Notes: a model not told the origin generated them from the sequence alone. Shown: positions 51,840-60,171, counted from the stretch's first letter. The stretch is 64,000 bases of DNA from SZUA-35 sp964351995 (GCA_964351995.1 CAYGQE010000001.1:186001-250000), one strand, 5' to 3'. Numbers and translations: made by a program.

Positions 51840-54800
51840 TCACCCAAGCCCAAGGTGCTTTGCCAGGGCGTCGATGAGACGCTCCGGTTCGTCGATTGTG
51901 GCAAGGTTGGGGCGTTGCTGGTCCTCGTCGATGACCTCTGGGCCCAGTAGCTCCGCCAGGTCGTTGTAGTTCCCGTAGGCGTACTCCTGCAGCAGCGGAA
52001 GGAGCTCGTACTTGAACGAGAGCGCAAACTCGGCGGCGGTAGCAATGGGAGCGCCACTCTTCATCAGGATTGCATGCCCGATCTGTTTCTCTCGCCCAAT
52101 CAGTTCCCGGACTCGGGAGTTCAGCTCAGATAAGAAGTCCTCGAGCGCCAGCCTCCCAATGCTTGTCGTCAGAAGGGCTGGTTCCGGCATCAGTTCAACG
52201 AAGGCGAATCGTCTGCGCAGCGCCGAGTCGAGCACGTGCACGCTTCTGTCGGCTGTGTTCATGGTCGCGATGATGTGGACGTTCGGTGGCACGTGGAACG
52301 GGTGGCCCGACTGCGGGAGGGTCAAGGGCATGCCGCGCTTGTCCTTCTCGATGAGTGTGATGAGCTCGCCGAAGATCTTGGGCACGTTGCCACGGTTGAT
52401 CTCATCGATCATGACCACGTAGCTGCGGTCTGAATCAGCGGCTGCTGCTCGGCAAACTCTCTTGAACACGCCGTCGCGCATCGTGAGTTCGAGCCCTCCG
52501 GACCCTGACTCCGTTGGCTTGTAGCCCTCGATGAAGTCCTCGTAGGCGTAGGTGGGATGGAACGTCACTCTGGTGAGCTGCGCAGCGCCTGCCCCGACGG
52601 CCTGCGTTTCCTCGGTCATTCCCAAAAGGGAACGGAGTCGTGCGGCCTCGTGAGGTTCGAGACGGAAGAGCGTGCCTTGCATGCGGTTGGTCACCGGTTC
52701 TGACGAAGCAAGCACCGGATCTGACCTCAGCGTCTCCCAAGCAACGGCTTCGCTAGGCCGCTCAACGGGCTCAATCTCGATTCGCTGTTTGTCGTCATCG
52801 CCGACGTAGAGAGATCGAGAAATGCGCGCCTTCGCAACGATCTGCTTCACAGGAGTGGCTTCGTAGCCGAACACCTCGTCCCCGGGCTGAACAACGTCGT
52901 AGTTGCGGCTGAGACTTCCGTAGTCATAGGGCTCCCTCCCAGTCTCGAAGAGCCGGTCGAAGCTCCAGCGGCTTGGGTTCGCTACAACGAGCCAAGACGG
53001 GCGTTGATCACTCTCCTGAACTTCCAGCAACTCCGATTCGATGTGGGTGAGCGCATTGGGTTCGCCAAAGGCCGTCGCCGCCGCCGCCACTGACGACCCG
53101 CCACCCAAAAGCCAAGCGGCGTGCCGTCGCGCAGCGTAAGTCTTGCCTGTTCCTGGCGGCCCATAGAAGATGATTTGCCCGCTTCGCTCGAGAAGACGCT
53201 CGGCCTCCTTGTGTAGTGCGGGTACTGACGGAAGTGGCACGTCTTCCGGTGTGCCACCTGCGTCCGAACGCAGGATCCGGTGATAATCGTCGGGGGTCAC
53301 CGATACGAGCGTGAACATCCACGGTGCGCCGAAATCGACTGTCCTTTCGGTTGTGTCAAACCAATCAACTTCCACGGTGTGCCGGTACTCGGGCAGGTCT
53401 GCGTCGTATCGGTAGCCTCCGGTTACTCGGCCTATACCCACTACTTGCTTCGTGCCCCGGTTTGCGAGGACGATGTCGCCGTCTTCGAGATCGCGGAAGG
53501 TTCGAAGCGCACGGACGGTCCGCGTGGTGGTCGACTTGTTGTCCTCCGGTCGTACTCGCTCGAACTGAGCTCGCAGCTCATCGTCAGTTTCGAACTGCGA
53601 CAGGTCGTCGATCTCATCCCATCCCAAGCGGATTCGCCCGCTCTGAAGGCAGTCGTCCCAGAGCCGAGCGTTGTCGCCGGGAGCAACCTTCACAATCGCA
53701 TGCCCAGGGTTCGGATTCGCCCACGAGTAGAGGAAGTGCATGATCTCGAGCGTCTGCCAGCCCTCAAACTCCGGCAGCGCTGTCAGCGTGTCGAAGAGGA
53801 GGCGGTTCTTCCCAACGCGTTGACGCTTGCCTGGTTTGACATCAAAGATGCTTAGCCAAAAGTCGAGATGACTCTCGGCGTAGATCGGAAGCAGACGATC
53901 CGGGAAGTACATCCATGCGAGCTTCGTGCGGACTGAGGGAGCAGCCCACAGTGCATCGATCTCGTCGATGGCAGCGAAGTCATCTTCAGAAGCTCGTTCG
54001 ATGAGCTCGGCGGCGCCGCTGCGGATTGCCGCCCACGCCTCGTCGGCACGGTCGTACTTCGTCTCGAACTTGTAGGCGTCTCTTGCAGAGCTGAAGTAGA
54101 TCATGTGCTTGTTTGCGGAGCCGCCGCTGATCGACCCGCATTGCTTCGATCCGAACTCGAGCGCATGGCTCAAACCCGGGATTGAATCGGGGATACCTAG
54201 CGCATATTGCTCAAGCGTCAGCGTCTCCCAAGCTGTCGGTGGAAAACGCTCGACGAAGTCGGCACGTTGTGCCGCTGCCTGCGCCAAACGCTCGGCGGCG
54301 CCCTCGCGGTCGTATTCAGCTACTGCTGTAGCGAGGTCGTTCGACGTCGACATTCCCATGGTCCTTCGAAAGTTGGTGACAGCGTTCGTGAGCTCGATCG
54401 GCCAGTCTTCGCTGGGCTTCCACTTTGCGATTGCGTAGAGAAGACCTTGGGCGTGCAATGCGCTTTCGACCGGAACCCCAGCCTCGTTGGCGGCCTGTCG
54501 GAACTCCTCGAACAGAGAGAGCGCATCGAGGTACTCCTCGACGTCGGAGTTCGGTTCCGACTCCCATGACGCAAGAGCCTTGATGTCCTTTACGACGCGA
54601 GTTCGGTAGATGGGGGTCGCTTCCGGGTCGGAGCGGCCCATCAGAAAGAATGACCCGAGTGAGAGGCGTGTGCCTCGTCCGGAGATGACGTCGTTTGGCA
54701 GGGTTTCCAGGAAGGCGCCGAGGGCTTCGGCAGTGTCAAGGGAAGCGTCGAAGACGCTGCGCAGGCCAGCTAGAGCTGAAGCTGGTTCGGCAACCTGCCA

Positions 54801-55040
54801 CTTCTTGTAGTTGTCGATGAGTTGCCAGGAGAGAAGATTGTTGTGCTTGTGGCCTAAGGCGGCAGAGAGAGCGACCGTGACGTCTCCATCGCTCCTGACG
54901 ACACTTGCGAGCTCGGCGACGGCGCCAGCCACGATGAGCTTGTACCCACGCTCGTGGTCTTCGAAGGCAGGGAAATCGAGGAAGCTGCGAGCCGCTTCGA
55001 AGAACGGAATCCATCGTGCCGTGTTCGGCGAACTGGTCAC
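51840..55040 (-). CDS. mcrB: McrB-like AAA+ ATPase with two PUA/EVE-like domains
   Basis: 1066 residues. The N-terminal 450 are helical (GSKQCGSISGGSANKHMIYF near 295). A PUA-like domain lies at about 455-555 (RLWDDCLQSGRIRLGWDEI, DIVLANRGTKQVVGIGRVTG). Walker A IIFYGPPGTGKTYAARR is near 620-636. Next an EVE-like domain is inserted (about 680-750; RPSWLVVANPSRWSFDRLF, GDEVFGYEATPVKQIVAKA). Then YVVMIDEINRGNVPKIFGEL (Walker B) near 870 and ATMNTADRSVHVLDSALRRRF, the McrB signature, near 924. EVE/PUA domains read modified bases, so the complex may sense two marks. GTG start with CAGGAG six bases upstream. Confidence 0.87.
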   Translation of the reverse strand: MTSSPNTARWIPFFEAARSFLDFPAFEDHERGYKLIVAGAVAELASVVRSDGDVTVALSAALGHKHNNLLSWQLIDNYKKWQVAEPASALAGLRSVFDASLDTAEALGAFLETLPNDVISGRGTRLSLGSFFLMGRSDPEATPIYRTRVVKDIKALASWESEPNSDVEEYLDALSLFEEFRQAANEAGVPVESALHAQGLLYAIAKWKPSEDWPIELTNAVTNFRRTMGMSTSNDLATAVAEYDREGAAERLAQAAAQRADFVERFPPTAWETLTLEQYALGIPDSIPGLSHALEFGSKQCGSISGGSANKHMIYFSSARDAYKFETKYDRADEAWAAIRSGAAELIERASEDDFAAIDEIDALWAAPSVRTKLAWMYFPDRLLPIYAESHLDFWLSIFDVKPGKRQRVGKNRLLFDTLTALPEFEGWQTLEIMHFLYSWANPNPGHAIVKVAPGDNARLWDDCLQSGRIRLGWDEIDDLSQFETDDELRAQFERVRPEDNKSTTTRTVRALRTFRDLEDGDIVLANRGTKQVVGIGRVTGGYRYDADLPEYRHTVEVDWFDTTERTVDFGAPWMFTLVSVTPDDYHRILRSDAGGTPEDVPLPSVPALHKEAERLLERSGQIIFYGPPGTGKTYAARRHAAWLLGGGSSVAAAATAFGEPNALTHIESELLEVQESDQRPSWLVVANPSRWSFDRLFETGREPYDYGSLSRNYDVVQPGDEVFGYEATPVKQIVAKARISRSLYVGDDDKQRIEIEPVERPSEAVAWETLRSDPVLASSEPVTNRMQGTLFRLEPHEAARLRSLLGMTEETQAVGAGAAQLTRVTFHPTYAYEDFIEGYKPTESGSGGLELTMRDGVFKRVCRAAAADSDRSYVVMIDEINRGNVPKIFGELITLIEKDKRGMPLTLPQSGHPFHVPPNVHIIATMNTADRSVHVLDSALRRRFAFVELMPEPALLTTSIGRLALEDFLSELNSRVRELIGREKQIGHAILMKSGAPIATAAEFALSFKYELLPLLQEYAYGNYNDLAELLGPEVIDEDQQRPNLATIDEPERLIDALAKHLGLG

Positions 55041-55229
55041 TTCATCTCCTGGCCAAGTGTTGGGTGATCTTTGGGACTATCGCACGTTTGACTGTCAATA
55101 CGAGCTTTCCAGATAGTGTCCGGACCCGCAGTGGAGCGGTTCCAGAACTGGCCCGGCGCCGGTTCTGCGGCTCATGCGAGCGTCTCGAAGCCAACTGCAT
55201 GTGTTGACACTGTGGAGCGGATTGGGTGG

Positions 55230-55622
55230 CTACTTCGCCCGAAGCCGTTCCAGAACTGTGTACGGATCGAACACAATCGGGAGGCGCTGGTTTGGCTTGA
55301 CCATTCCGCCCTCGAAAGGGCCTGGCTCGATTTCGATGTCTTTGACCCTCGGCCGCTCGACAGCGACCCAGTCAGAACCAGCCTCGGGAGGAGTTCTGAC
55401 CAGCTTGCGAACAAGCTTGGTGATCTTCACCTTGGAGACGTTGGCCTCGGTGAAGCGAGCGCCAGCGGCAATTGCCACTGCTTGGCTTTCTGTGATCGAG
55501 CCGTCAGGTCTGAGCCCGTTGTTCCGCAGCCACTCAATCCAAACCTCGAGGTGCTTTGGGTCGCCAGCAACTGTGGCCTGTACATGTTCGAGGCTGTAGC
55601 TCGGCTCGCCTTTGCGGCTCAC
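55230..55622 (-). CDS. Hypothetical protein, 130 aa, last gene of the NYN/EEP operon
   Basis: The GTG start at 55622 overlaps the stop of the EEP gene in a GTGA arrangement. The protein is mixed alpha/beta: YSLEHVQATVAG, HLEVWIEWLRNNGLRPDG, then ANVSKVKITKLVRKLVRTPP and a tail ending LPIVFDPYTVLERLRAK. No family is recognised. Basic helices suggest nucleic-acid or protein binding. Tight coupling suggests it works with the EEP protein. Confidence 0.7.
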   Translation of the reverse strand: MSRKGEPSYSLEHVQATVAGDPKHLEVWIEWLRNNGLRPDGSITESQAVAIAAGARFTEANVSKVKITKLVRKLVRTPPEAGSDWVAVERPRVKDIEIEPGPFEGGMVKPNQRLPIVFDPYTVLERLRAK

Positions 55623-56386
55623 TTCGGCACCACGTCGACGACGAGTGGGGCGTGGTCGCTGCCGTCGCCCTTGCGGAGCCAACCTTCCGGGCCGCCGACC
55701 CAGACCTGCGTGATGTCCCATTCTGTTGGGACAAAGCAGTGGTCGATGTGGAACGTCGAGTCGGTGGAACGCTTCCACCAGTGGGTCGGTCGCCTCTCTT
55801 TGCCCTGTTCCTCGTCGAAGAACGAGTGGTAGGCACTCTTGAGTCCGTGGTCGTCCATAGTCTCGACCATGGTCGCCCAGCTTCTTGGCTTGCCCGGCTT
55901 GTCCCAGACGACGCTGTTGTTGAAGTCGCCGGCCACAACGGTCGGTTGCTCGAACAGCTCTGGATAGGCGTCAGGGATCTGCTCGCCCTGGCTCTTCTGG
56001 AAGTCGGTGGGGTCGAAGTGGGCTCGCTTGTTGAACGCCCAACAGCCGACGATGTTGAAGCTCTGCTTGTTCGGCCCCGTGGCCTCTGCCGGCAACGTCC
56101 ACTCGATGCGTTGATCCCATTTGGCGTCGTACATCTTCGTCTTCCAAGAGCCGAAGCCCATGACGGCGAGACCCCTGCTCTGAACACGGCCGACCCAGTC
56201 CATGGTCCGGAAGTCGTCAACGCCTTCCTTGCGGAGCTTGCCTTCGGTGCTGACTTCGCACAGCACGGCAATGTCGGCCTCGAGTTCGTCCTGCACTCGG
56301 TGGACCTTCTTGTGGGCGCCAGCGGCGAGGTTCCACGTCACGATGCGGATTGCGCCAGGGGCCTTGTCTTGTAGTTGTTCGTTCAT
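55619..56386 (-). CDS. Endonuclease/exonuclease/phosphatase (EEP) family protein
   Basis: 255 residues. The EEP fold is marked by IRIVTWNLAAG near 14, DIAVLCEVS near 39 with the metal Glu, VVAGDFNNSVVWD near 148, and GSDHAPLVVDV near the end with the Asp-His pair. DNase I-like, sugar-nucleotide or lipid phosphatase activities all occur in this superfamily; no signal peptide is present, so it acts in the cytoplasm. Its ATG overlaps the NYN stop (ATGA) and its stop overlaps the next gene. Position at the edge of the defence island favours a nuclease role. Confidence 0.87.
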   Translation of the reverse strand: MNEQLQDKAPGAIRIVTWNLAAGAHKKVHRVQDELEADIAVLCEVSTEGKLRKEGVDDFRTMDWVGRVQSRGLAVMGFGSWKTKMYDAKWDQRIEWTLPAEATGPNKQSFNIVGCWAFNKRAHFDPTDFQKSQGEQIPDAYPELFEQPTVVAGDFNNSVVWDKPGKPRSWATMVETMDDHGLKSAYHSFFDEEQGKERRPTHWWKRSTDSTFHIDHCFVPTEWDITQVWVGGPEGWLRKGDGSDHAPLVVDVVPK

Positions 56387-56979
56387 GCGCTCACGCTCAC
56401 TTGTTGGTCGGCCTGACGATAGGGCGCTGGGTGGTCGCGAAGGTTGAGCACATCTGGCCTGCCGGGCTTGCAGCGGCGAGCCCGTTGGCGTCGGTGTACC
56501 GGCGTCACCGGGCTGATGAAGGCGACGTTGTCGGCCGCTGCCTGGAGCTTTGTCGAGAGGCTTGTCGGCAAGCTGACGACCAACGTCGGCAGAGCGAGCT
56601 TGCGAATGGCCTGCACGAAGATGCCGTCGCCCGAGCCGATCACCAAGCTGTCGCAGCCAGCTGGTGTCGGCTCGTTGAGCGTCTCGAGCAACGTGAGGTC
56701 AGACGCATCGGGGCCACGTCGAGGTGCGAGCTTCCGCCAGCTCTCGCTGCCGGGGGCGAACCACACCGCCGGGGCGATCGTGGGGTAGGCGGCAACGCGC
56801 ACCATTGCGCCAGCAGGCAGCACAGCTGCCAACTCGCTGATGCGAGCCTCCAGTGCCGTGCGGTGTTGCGCACCCGATACCAAGTTCTCGATGTCGATCA
56901 ACACCAGCGGCCGGCACCCGACCTTGGCAACGGCCTGGCGAAGCTTCGTGTTATCGGCCTCGAGCTCGACGGCAGTCAT
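56383..56979 (-). CDS. NYN-domain (PIN-like) RNase
   Basis: 198 residues. LVLIDIENL near 23 carries the first acidic pair, DASDLTLLETL near 96 a middle acidic site, and LVIGSGDGIFVQAIRKL near 114 the SGD motif of NYN/PIN nucleases. The N-terminus (ELEADNTKLRQAVAKV) is a short coiled coil and the C-terminus is basic (RRQRARRCK). NYN proteins cut structured RNA such as tRNA. The ATG overlaps the stop of the DUF2510 gene (ATGA), and the gene overlaps EEP downstream. Confidence 0.85.
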   Translation of the reverse strand: MTAVELEADNTKLRQAVAKVGCRPLVLIDIENLVSGAQHRTALEARISELAAVLPAGAMVRVAAYPTIAPAVWFAPGSESWRKLAPRRGPDASDLTLLETLNEPTPAGCDSLVIGSGDGIFVQAIRKLALPTLVVSLPTSLSTKLQAAADNVAFISPVTPVHRRQRARRCKPGRPDVLNLRDHPAPYRQADQQVSVSA

Positions 56980-58124
56980 TTGGCTGACCAGCGGGCGACT
57001 TCGTCGAACCCAGTGTTGGTGAGGAGGGCGTAGGCCGGGGCTTCGCCAGCGGGAATCTCGAAGTCGATCGTGCCTCGTTGGCACTGGCCAGCGGCGAGTT
57101 CGAGCGTGTCATACTGCTGCGCTCCGAGCAGGGCATCGGCCGTGGCGTGACGGTCGCCAACGCCGACCCAGTACAGCGGGTTGACGTTGAGCGAGCTATC
57201 GCCGGCGCAGACCTCGACGTCGATACGCATCACGGTGGCGCCCGGGGCGATCGTGACGAAATCGCTGGCTGGTGCGGTGTCGGTCTCGACTGAGTACAGC
57301 GTTGCGGTGGCACCGGCGGTGAGGTCGACGGTGGTGCCAGCGGCAACCGCAGCCGGGGGAGCGAACGGCACCAACGGCTCGACGTCGGTGAGGTTCTCGC
57401 CCTCGTTCTGCCAGCGGGCCTGCTCCTGGAACGCAGCGCCGGTGATGAACACCGAACCAACGCTTGCTCCCTCTGGCACCTGGAAGTCGATCGTGCCGCT
57501 CACGCAACCACCGGCCGCGAGCGTGATCGTCGGCCACTGCTGGCCGCCGAGCAACACATCGAGCGAACGGTTCTCGGTGTCCTGGGCATTCCAGTACAGC
57601 GGGTTCACGTTGAGCTCCCGAGAGCCAGCGCACACCTCGATATCGGCCCGGGTGATCGTCATGCCAGCAGGCACGGTGACGAACTCGTTCAGCGCCGACA
57701 CGTCAGCGGTGATGGCGTTCACTCGACCAACGTGGTCGTTGCCCATGTCGCCGATGTCGCGGATCTGGAGCGTGCCCGTGGCGGGAGCGTCGGCCTGCTC
57801 GTCGTCGCTGTCTTCCTCGCTGTTGTTTTGCTCGGTCGTCGCGTCCTCGCCTGGAACCGCATCGTCGGCGGTGGCGGCCACCGGGTCGGCCTCGTCATCT
57901 GGCGTGCCGCTTGCGGATGCAATCGCCACGATTGCAATGATGGCGCCGAGAGCCCACACCCACTTGCGCTTCCACAGCGGTTTCTTCTGCTTGCCCGTTG
58001 GTGCGGGAGGGGCGGGCTGAGCAGCGGGGCGCCGCTCTTCGGTCCATTGGGCGCCGTCGAAGAAGCGCTCGTTGCCAGGTTCATTGGGTGCCGGGTACCA
58101 ACCCGCCGGGGTGCTGTCAGTCAT
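56976..58124 (-). CDS. DUF2510 membrane protein with two DUF4352-like repeats
   Basis: 382 residues. DUF2510 (GWYPAPNEPGNERFFDGAQWTEE), a Pro-rich linker, one membrane helix (KWVWALGAIIAIVAIASASG), an acidic spacer, then two similar extracytoplasmic domains, each with EVCAGSRELNVNPLYW or EVCAGDSSLNVNPLYW followed by a Gly-Cys segment (AAGGCVSGTIDFQVP, AAGQCQRGTIDFEIP). AGGCGGA precedes the ATG at 58124. First gene of the four-gene overlapping operon, so it may sense an envelope signal for the nucleases behind it (inference). Confidence 0.85.
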   Translation of the reverse strand: MTDSTPAGWYPAPNEPGNERFFDGAQWTEERRPAAQPAPPAPTGKQKKPLWKRKWVWALGAIIAIVAIASASGTPDDEADPVAATADDAVPGEDATTEQNNSEEDSDDEQADAPATGTLQIRDIGDMGNDHVGRVNAITADVSALNEFVTVPAGMTITRADIEVCAGSRELNVNPLYWNAQDTENRSLDVLLGGQQWPTITLAAGGCVSGTIDFQVPEGASVGSVFITGAAFQEQARWQNEGENLTDVEPLVPFAPPAAVAAGTTVDLTAGATATLYSVETDTAPASDFVTIAPGATVMRIDVEVCAGDSSLNVNPLYWVGVGDRHATADALLGAQQYDTLELAAGQCQRGTIDFEIPAGEAPAYALLTNTGFDEVARWSAK

Positions 58125-58286
58125 GAGATCCGCCTTTGCGTTTGAGTGGAGTCCGCAGCTCGGATCGCCCGACCGAGCTGCGGCAAGGAACTCAGTGGGC
58201 AGGCGCTGTGACAGCGGCGCCCGCAGCGTCAGGCCAGTCGCTCCCTCCAGTTTGATAACCGAATACGTAAACAAAAGTAATTAGAC

Positions 58287-58316
58287 GTTGTTGAACGCTA
58301 TTGGTTGGACCATGAT
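58287..58316 (+). promoter_or_regulatory. Promoter-like segment shared with the 61282 paralogue
   Basis: TTGTTG (58288-58293), 17 bases, then CATGAT (58311-58316). The segment GTTGTTGAACG...GGAC recurs as GTTGTCGAACG...GGAC at 61215-61240 ahead of the paralogous gene, suggesting common control. The surrounding 60 bases are unusually A/T-rich for this genome. Confidence 0.4.
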
Positions 58317-58353
58317 GCTGGCCCAAGCCAAGACGTTCACGGGAGGAAGTCAC

Positions 58354-58719
58354 ATGAATCAGGTGAAACTCGACGCAGCCCAGCAAGACAGTCTCGAAAG
58401 ACTGAAGGAAGCTCAGCAACGTGTGAAGCAATACGAGGTCGACGCTGCCTACGTCCGGGCCTACCGCGACGGTGTTGCGTTCGAGGCGCTCGAAATCGAC
58501 AGCGTGCCGCTGTCCCTCCTTGCGAAAGCGGTAGGGCTGGCCGAAGTCGACGTTCAGCAGGCGGCATCGCGGTACGAGGGGCTCGATTCTGATGGTCGTC
58601 TACGCATGCATCAGCAGTTCCTTGAGGCCTACCCCGAGGAAGCCGAGCGGGCCAGGCAAGAAGAAGCGATCAACGAAGCCCGAGCCCGACGCAGTCGCTC
58701 TCCGCACCGAATCCTTTGA
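58354..58719 (+). CDS. Helical hypothetical protein, 121 aa (family B)
   Basis: GGAGGAAG lies five bases before the ATG. The product is almost entirely helical and charged: AAQQDSLERLKEAQQRVKQYEV, then a middle segment VPLSLLAKAVGLAEVDVQQAASRYE that could be a short helix-turn-helix, and a C-terminal FLEAYPEEAERARQEEAINE. The ending resembles the protein at 61282-61674 (RFAAAYPEKAAEQERKQAIRD), so the two are probably paralogues. The function is unknown; it lies in a toxin-antitoxin cluster. Confidence 0.7.
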   Translation: MNQVKLDAAQQDSLERLKEAQQRVKQYEVDAAYVRAYRDGVAFEALEIDSVPLSLLAKAVGLAEVDVQQAASRYEGLDSDGRLRMHQQFLEAYPEEAERARQEEAINEARARRSRSPHRIL

Positions 58720-58774
58720 TCAGGCGAGGGAGATCGCCACGATGAAGTCGCAGCCTGGACACAGCGGACTGTCG

Positions 58775-58780
58775 TATCAT
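58775..58780 (+). promoter_or_regulatory. -10 box of leaderless promoter
   Basis: TATCAT ends six bases before the ATG at 58787, which is otherwise without a ribosome-binding site. Confidence 0.45.
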
Positions 58781-58786
58781 CCGCAC

Positions 58787-59104
58787 ATGGCAACACTGAC
58801 CGAGGACGTCCAAGGAATCGTTCATCGATCCGATCTCGGGCCTGACGTGGTTGCGTGTGCCTTCCGAGTGCTCACGACCGATGAAGGCGAGCACATCGTT
58901 GACCTCATGCTCGTTGTCCACAAAGAGGAATGGGATGACGAGGCAGTTCAGCTTTGCGTCGTCGCCTCTGAGAAGCTGGCCGACGCCGCTCGAGGAACCA
59001 ACCACTCCCTGGGTTTCCTTTATCGCACGTCGGTAGAGCATCAGACCCGAGCCGAGGCTGAAGCCGACCTCTGGACGCCGGTCGAGGTCGGCGTTGCTTG
59101 CTGA
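58787..59104 (+). CDS. Hypothetical protein, 105 aa, paired with HEPN-like gene
   Basis: Begins MATLTEDVQGIVHRSDLGPD. The pattern is alpha/beta with VACAFRVLTTDEGEHIVDLMLVV and a helix LCVVASEKLADAARG. No catalytic motif. Its last 11 bases overlap the TTG start of the HEPN-like gene, so the two are coupled. By position it could be the antitoxin of that gene. An in-frame ATG at 58742 is possible but the leaderless promoter favours 58787. Confidence 0.65.
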   Translation: MATLTEDVQGIVHRSDLGPDVVACAFRVLTTDEGEHIVDLMLVVHKEEWDDEAVQLCVVASEKLADAARGTNHSLGFLYRTSVEHQTRAEAEADLWTPVEVGVAC

Positions 59105-59546
59105 TCGGCTCGTTGAAGCAGCGACGTACACGTCGGTTGCGAACACCGAAGGTCTCTGGCGAGCGACGTGCCACGCCGCCTACTACGCCGTGTTTCATGC
59201 ACTGTGCGATGTCGGTGAGGTTCAGCTGTTCAAGGACCCCGGAGCCGGTCGCCTTGCTCGGCGGGCAGTTAGCCACGACTCGGTTCTCAAGCGGGCCAAC
59301 CACTACCGCAGCGCTCGGCCGAATGACCCGTCTTGGAATGACACCCAATGGCGTGTTGGTCGATCGCCGACGGTCCCGTCGGGAGACCTGGTGCGTGTGG
59401 CGGATGCTGTCATCAGCTCAGATTCCTGTAGCTACAATCATGCGATGGATGCAGCTACAAATGAGGTCGGGGTTCGAGAGCTCAAGAATCAGTTGTCTCG
59501 CTATCTCGATCAGGTGAAAAGCGGCGGCGAGGTCACCGTGACGTAA
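59094..59546 (+). CDS. HEPN-like domain protein running into a downstream antitoxin reading frame
   Basis: The TTG start overlaps the upstream gene. Residues 1-75 look like a HEPN domain: LVEAATYTSVANTEGLWRATCHAAYYAVFHALCDV and ARRAVSHDSVLKRA, where RRAVSH gives an R-X4-H active-site spacing. After about residue 115 the frame has no stop and continues into MDAATNEVGVRELKNQL, the antitoxin that has its own leaderless promoter. A natural fusion is possible, but loss of the original stop is more likely. It ends at the TAA (59544-59546) that also cuts the antitoxin. Confidence 0.5.
   Translation: MLADRLVEAATYTSVANTEGLWRATCHAAYYAVFHALCDVGEVQLFKDPGAGRLARRAVSHDSVLKRANHYRSARPNDPSWNDTQWRVGRSPTVPSGDLVRVADAVISSDSCSYNHAMDAATNEVGVRELKNQLSRYLDQVKSGGEVTVT
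59433..59438 (+). promoter_or_regulatory. -10 box of leaderless promoter for VapB/Phd-like antitoxin
   Basis: TACAAT ends six bases before the ATG at 59445. TAGCTACAA also recurs in the first codons (GCAGCTACAA), a possible autoregulatory half-site. Confidence 0.45.
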
Positions 59547-59723
59547 CACGGCAAGCCGATCGCTCGGCTCTGCCCAGTTGCTCCAGAGACCGATCGACGG
59601 CAGGAGCTCATCGACGCTGGCGTGATCGTCCCGGCCAAGCGCCCACGAAGGCTTCCCGACAAACAGGTGGCACTGACTCCCGGGCCGTCGCTCGCGGAGT
59701 TGATCGACCAGCAACGGCGTTGA
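59445..59723 (+). pseudogene. Phd/VapB-type antitoxin interrupted by an in-frame TAA
   Basis: From the ATG the frame reads VGVRELKNQLSRYLDQVKSGGEVTVT, then TAA at 59544-59546, then HGKPIARLCPVAPETDRRQEL and on to TGA at 59721-59723. Both halves match Phd/YefM-type antitoxins, where the stop position is normally an ordinary codon (for example Glu or Gln, one base from TAA). The DNA-binding part is kept and the toxin-binding tail is beyond the stop. The final TGA overlaps the toxin's TTG start as in an intact operon. Confidence 0.75.
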
Positions 59724-60151
59724 TCACCTACGTCGACACTTCGGTGCTGGTGAAGCTGCTGGTGTCAGACGAGGTCGGTGCCGACATGGCCCAACGAGTG
59801 TGGATGGCCTCCGATCACGTGGTGTGTGCCGAGATCGGCTGGGTCGAGGCTCGAGCCGCCCTCGCATCTGCTGCGCGAGCGAAGCGGTTCAGCGCCCGGG
59901 CACACACCGCAGCAAAGCGGGAGCTCGCCGAGCTTTGGCAGCAACTCGACGTCGTGCCGGTCAGCTCTTCGCTTGTGGCCCGGGCCGGTGAGCTCGCCGA
60001 GCAAGAAGGGCTCCGTGGTTACGATGCAGTGCACTTGGCCGCCGCAGTCGCCGTAGGTGTCGATGTTGTGGCCAGCGCAGATCAGCAACTGCTGACGGCC
60101 GCTCGCCGCAACCACATCGACACCGCCGACCCGACGGCAAATGGGCCTTGA
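59720..60151 (+). CDS. vapC: VapC-like PIN-domain RNase toxin
   Basis: 143 residues. All four PIN acidic positions are present: Asp6 in ITYVDTSVLVKLL, Glu43 in GWVEARAAL, Asp102 in GYDAVHLAAA and Asp121 in VVASADQQLL. The toxin gene is intact while its antitoxin is interrupted. The TTG start shares bases with the antitoxin stop, so its translation depends on ribosomes reaching that stop. Confidence 0.87.
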   Translation: MITYVDTSVLVKLLVSDEVGADMAQRVWMASDHVVCAEIGWVEARAALASAARAKRFSARAHTAAKRELAELWQQLDVVPVSSSLVARAGELAEQEGLRGYDAVHLAAAVAVGVDVVASADQQLLTAARRNHIDTADPTANGP

Positions 60152-60171
60152 GGTAGCAACCGAACAAGAGT

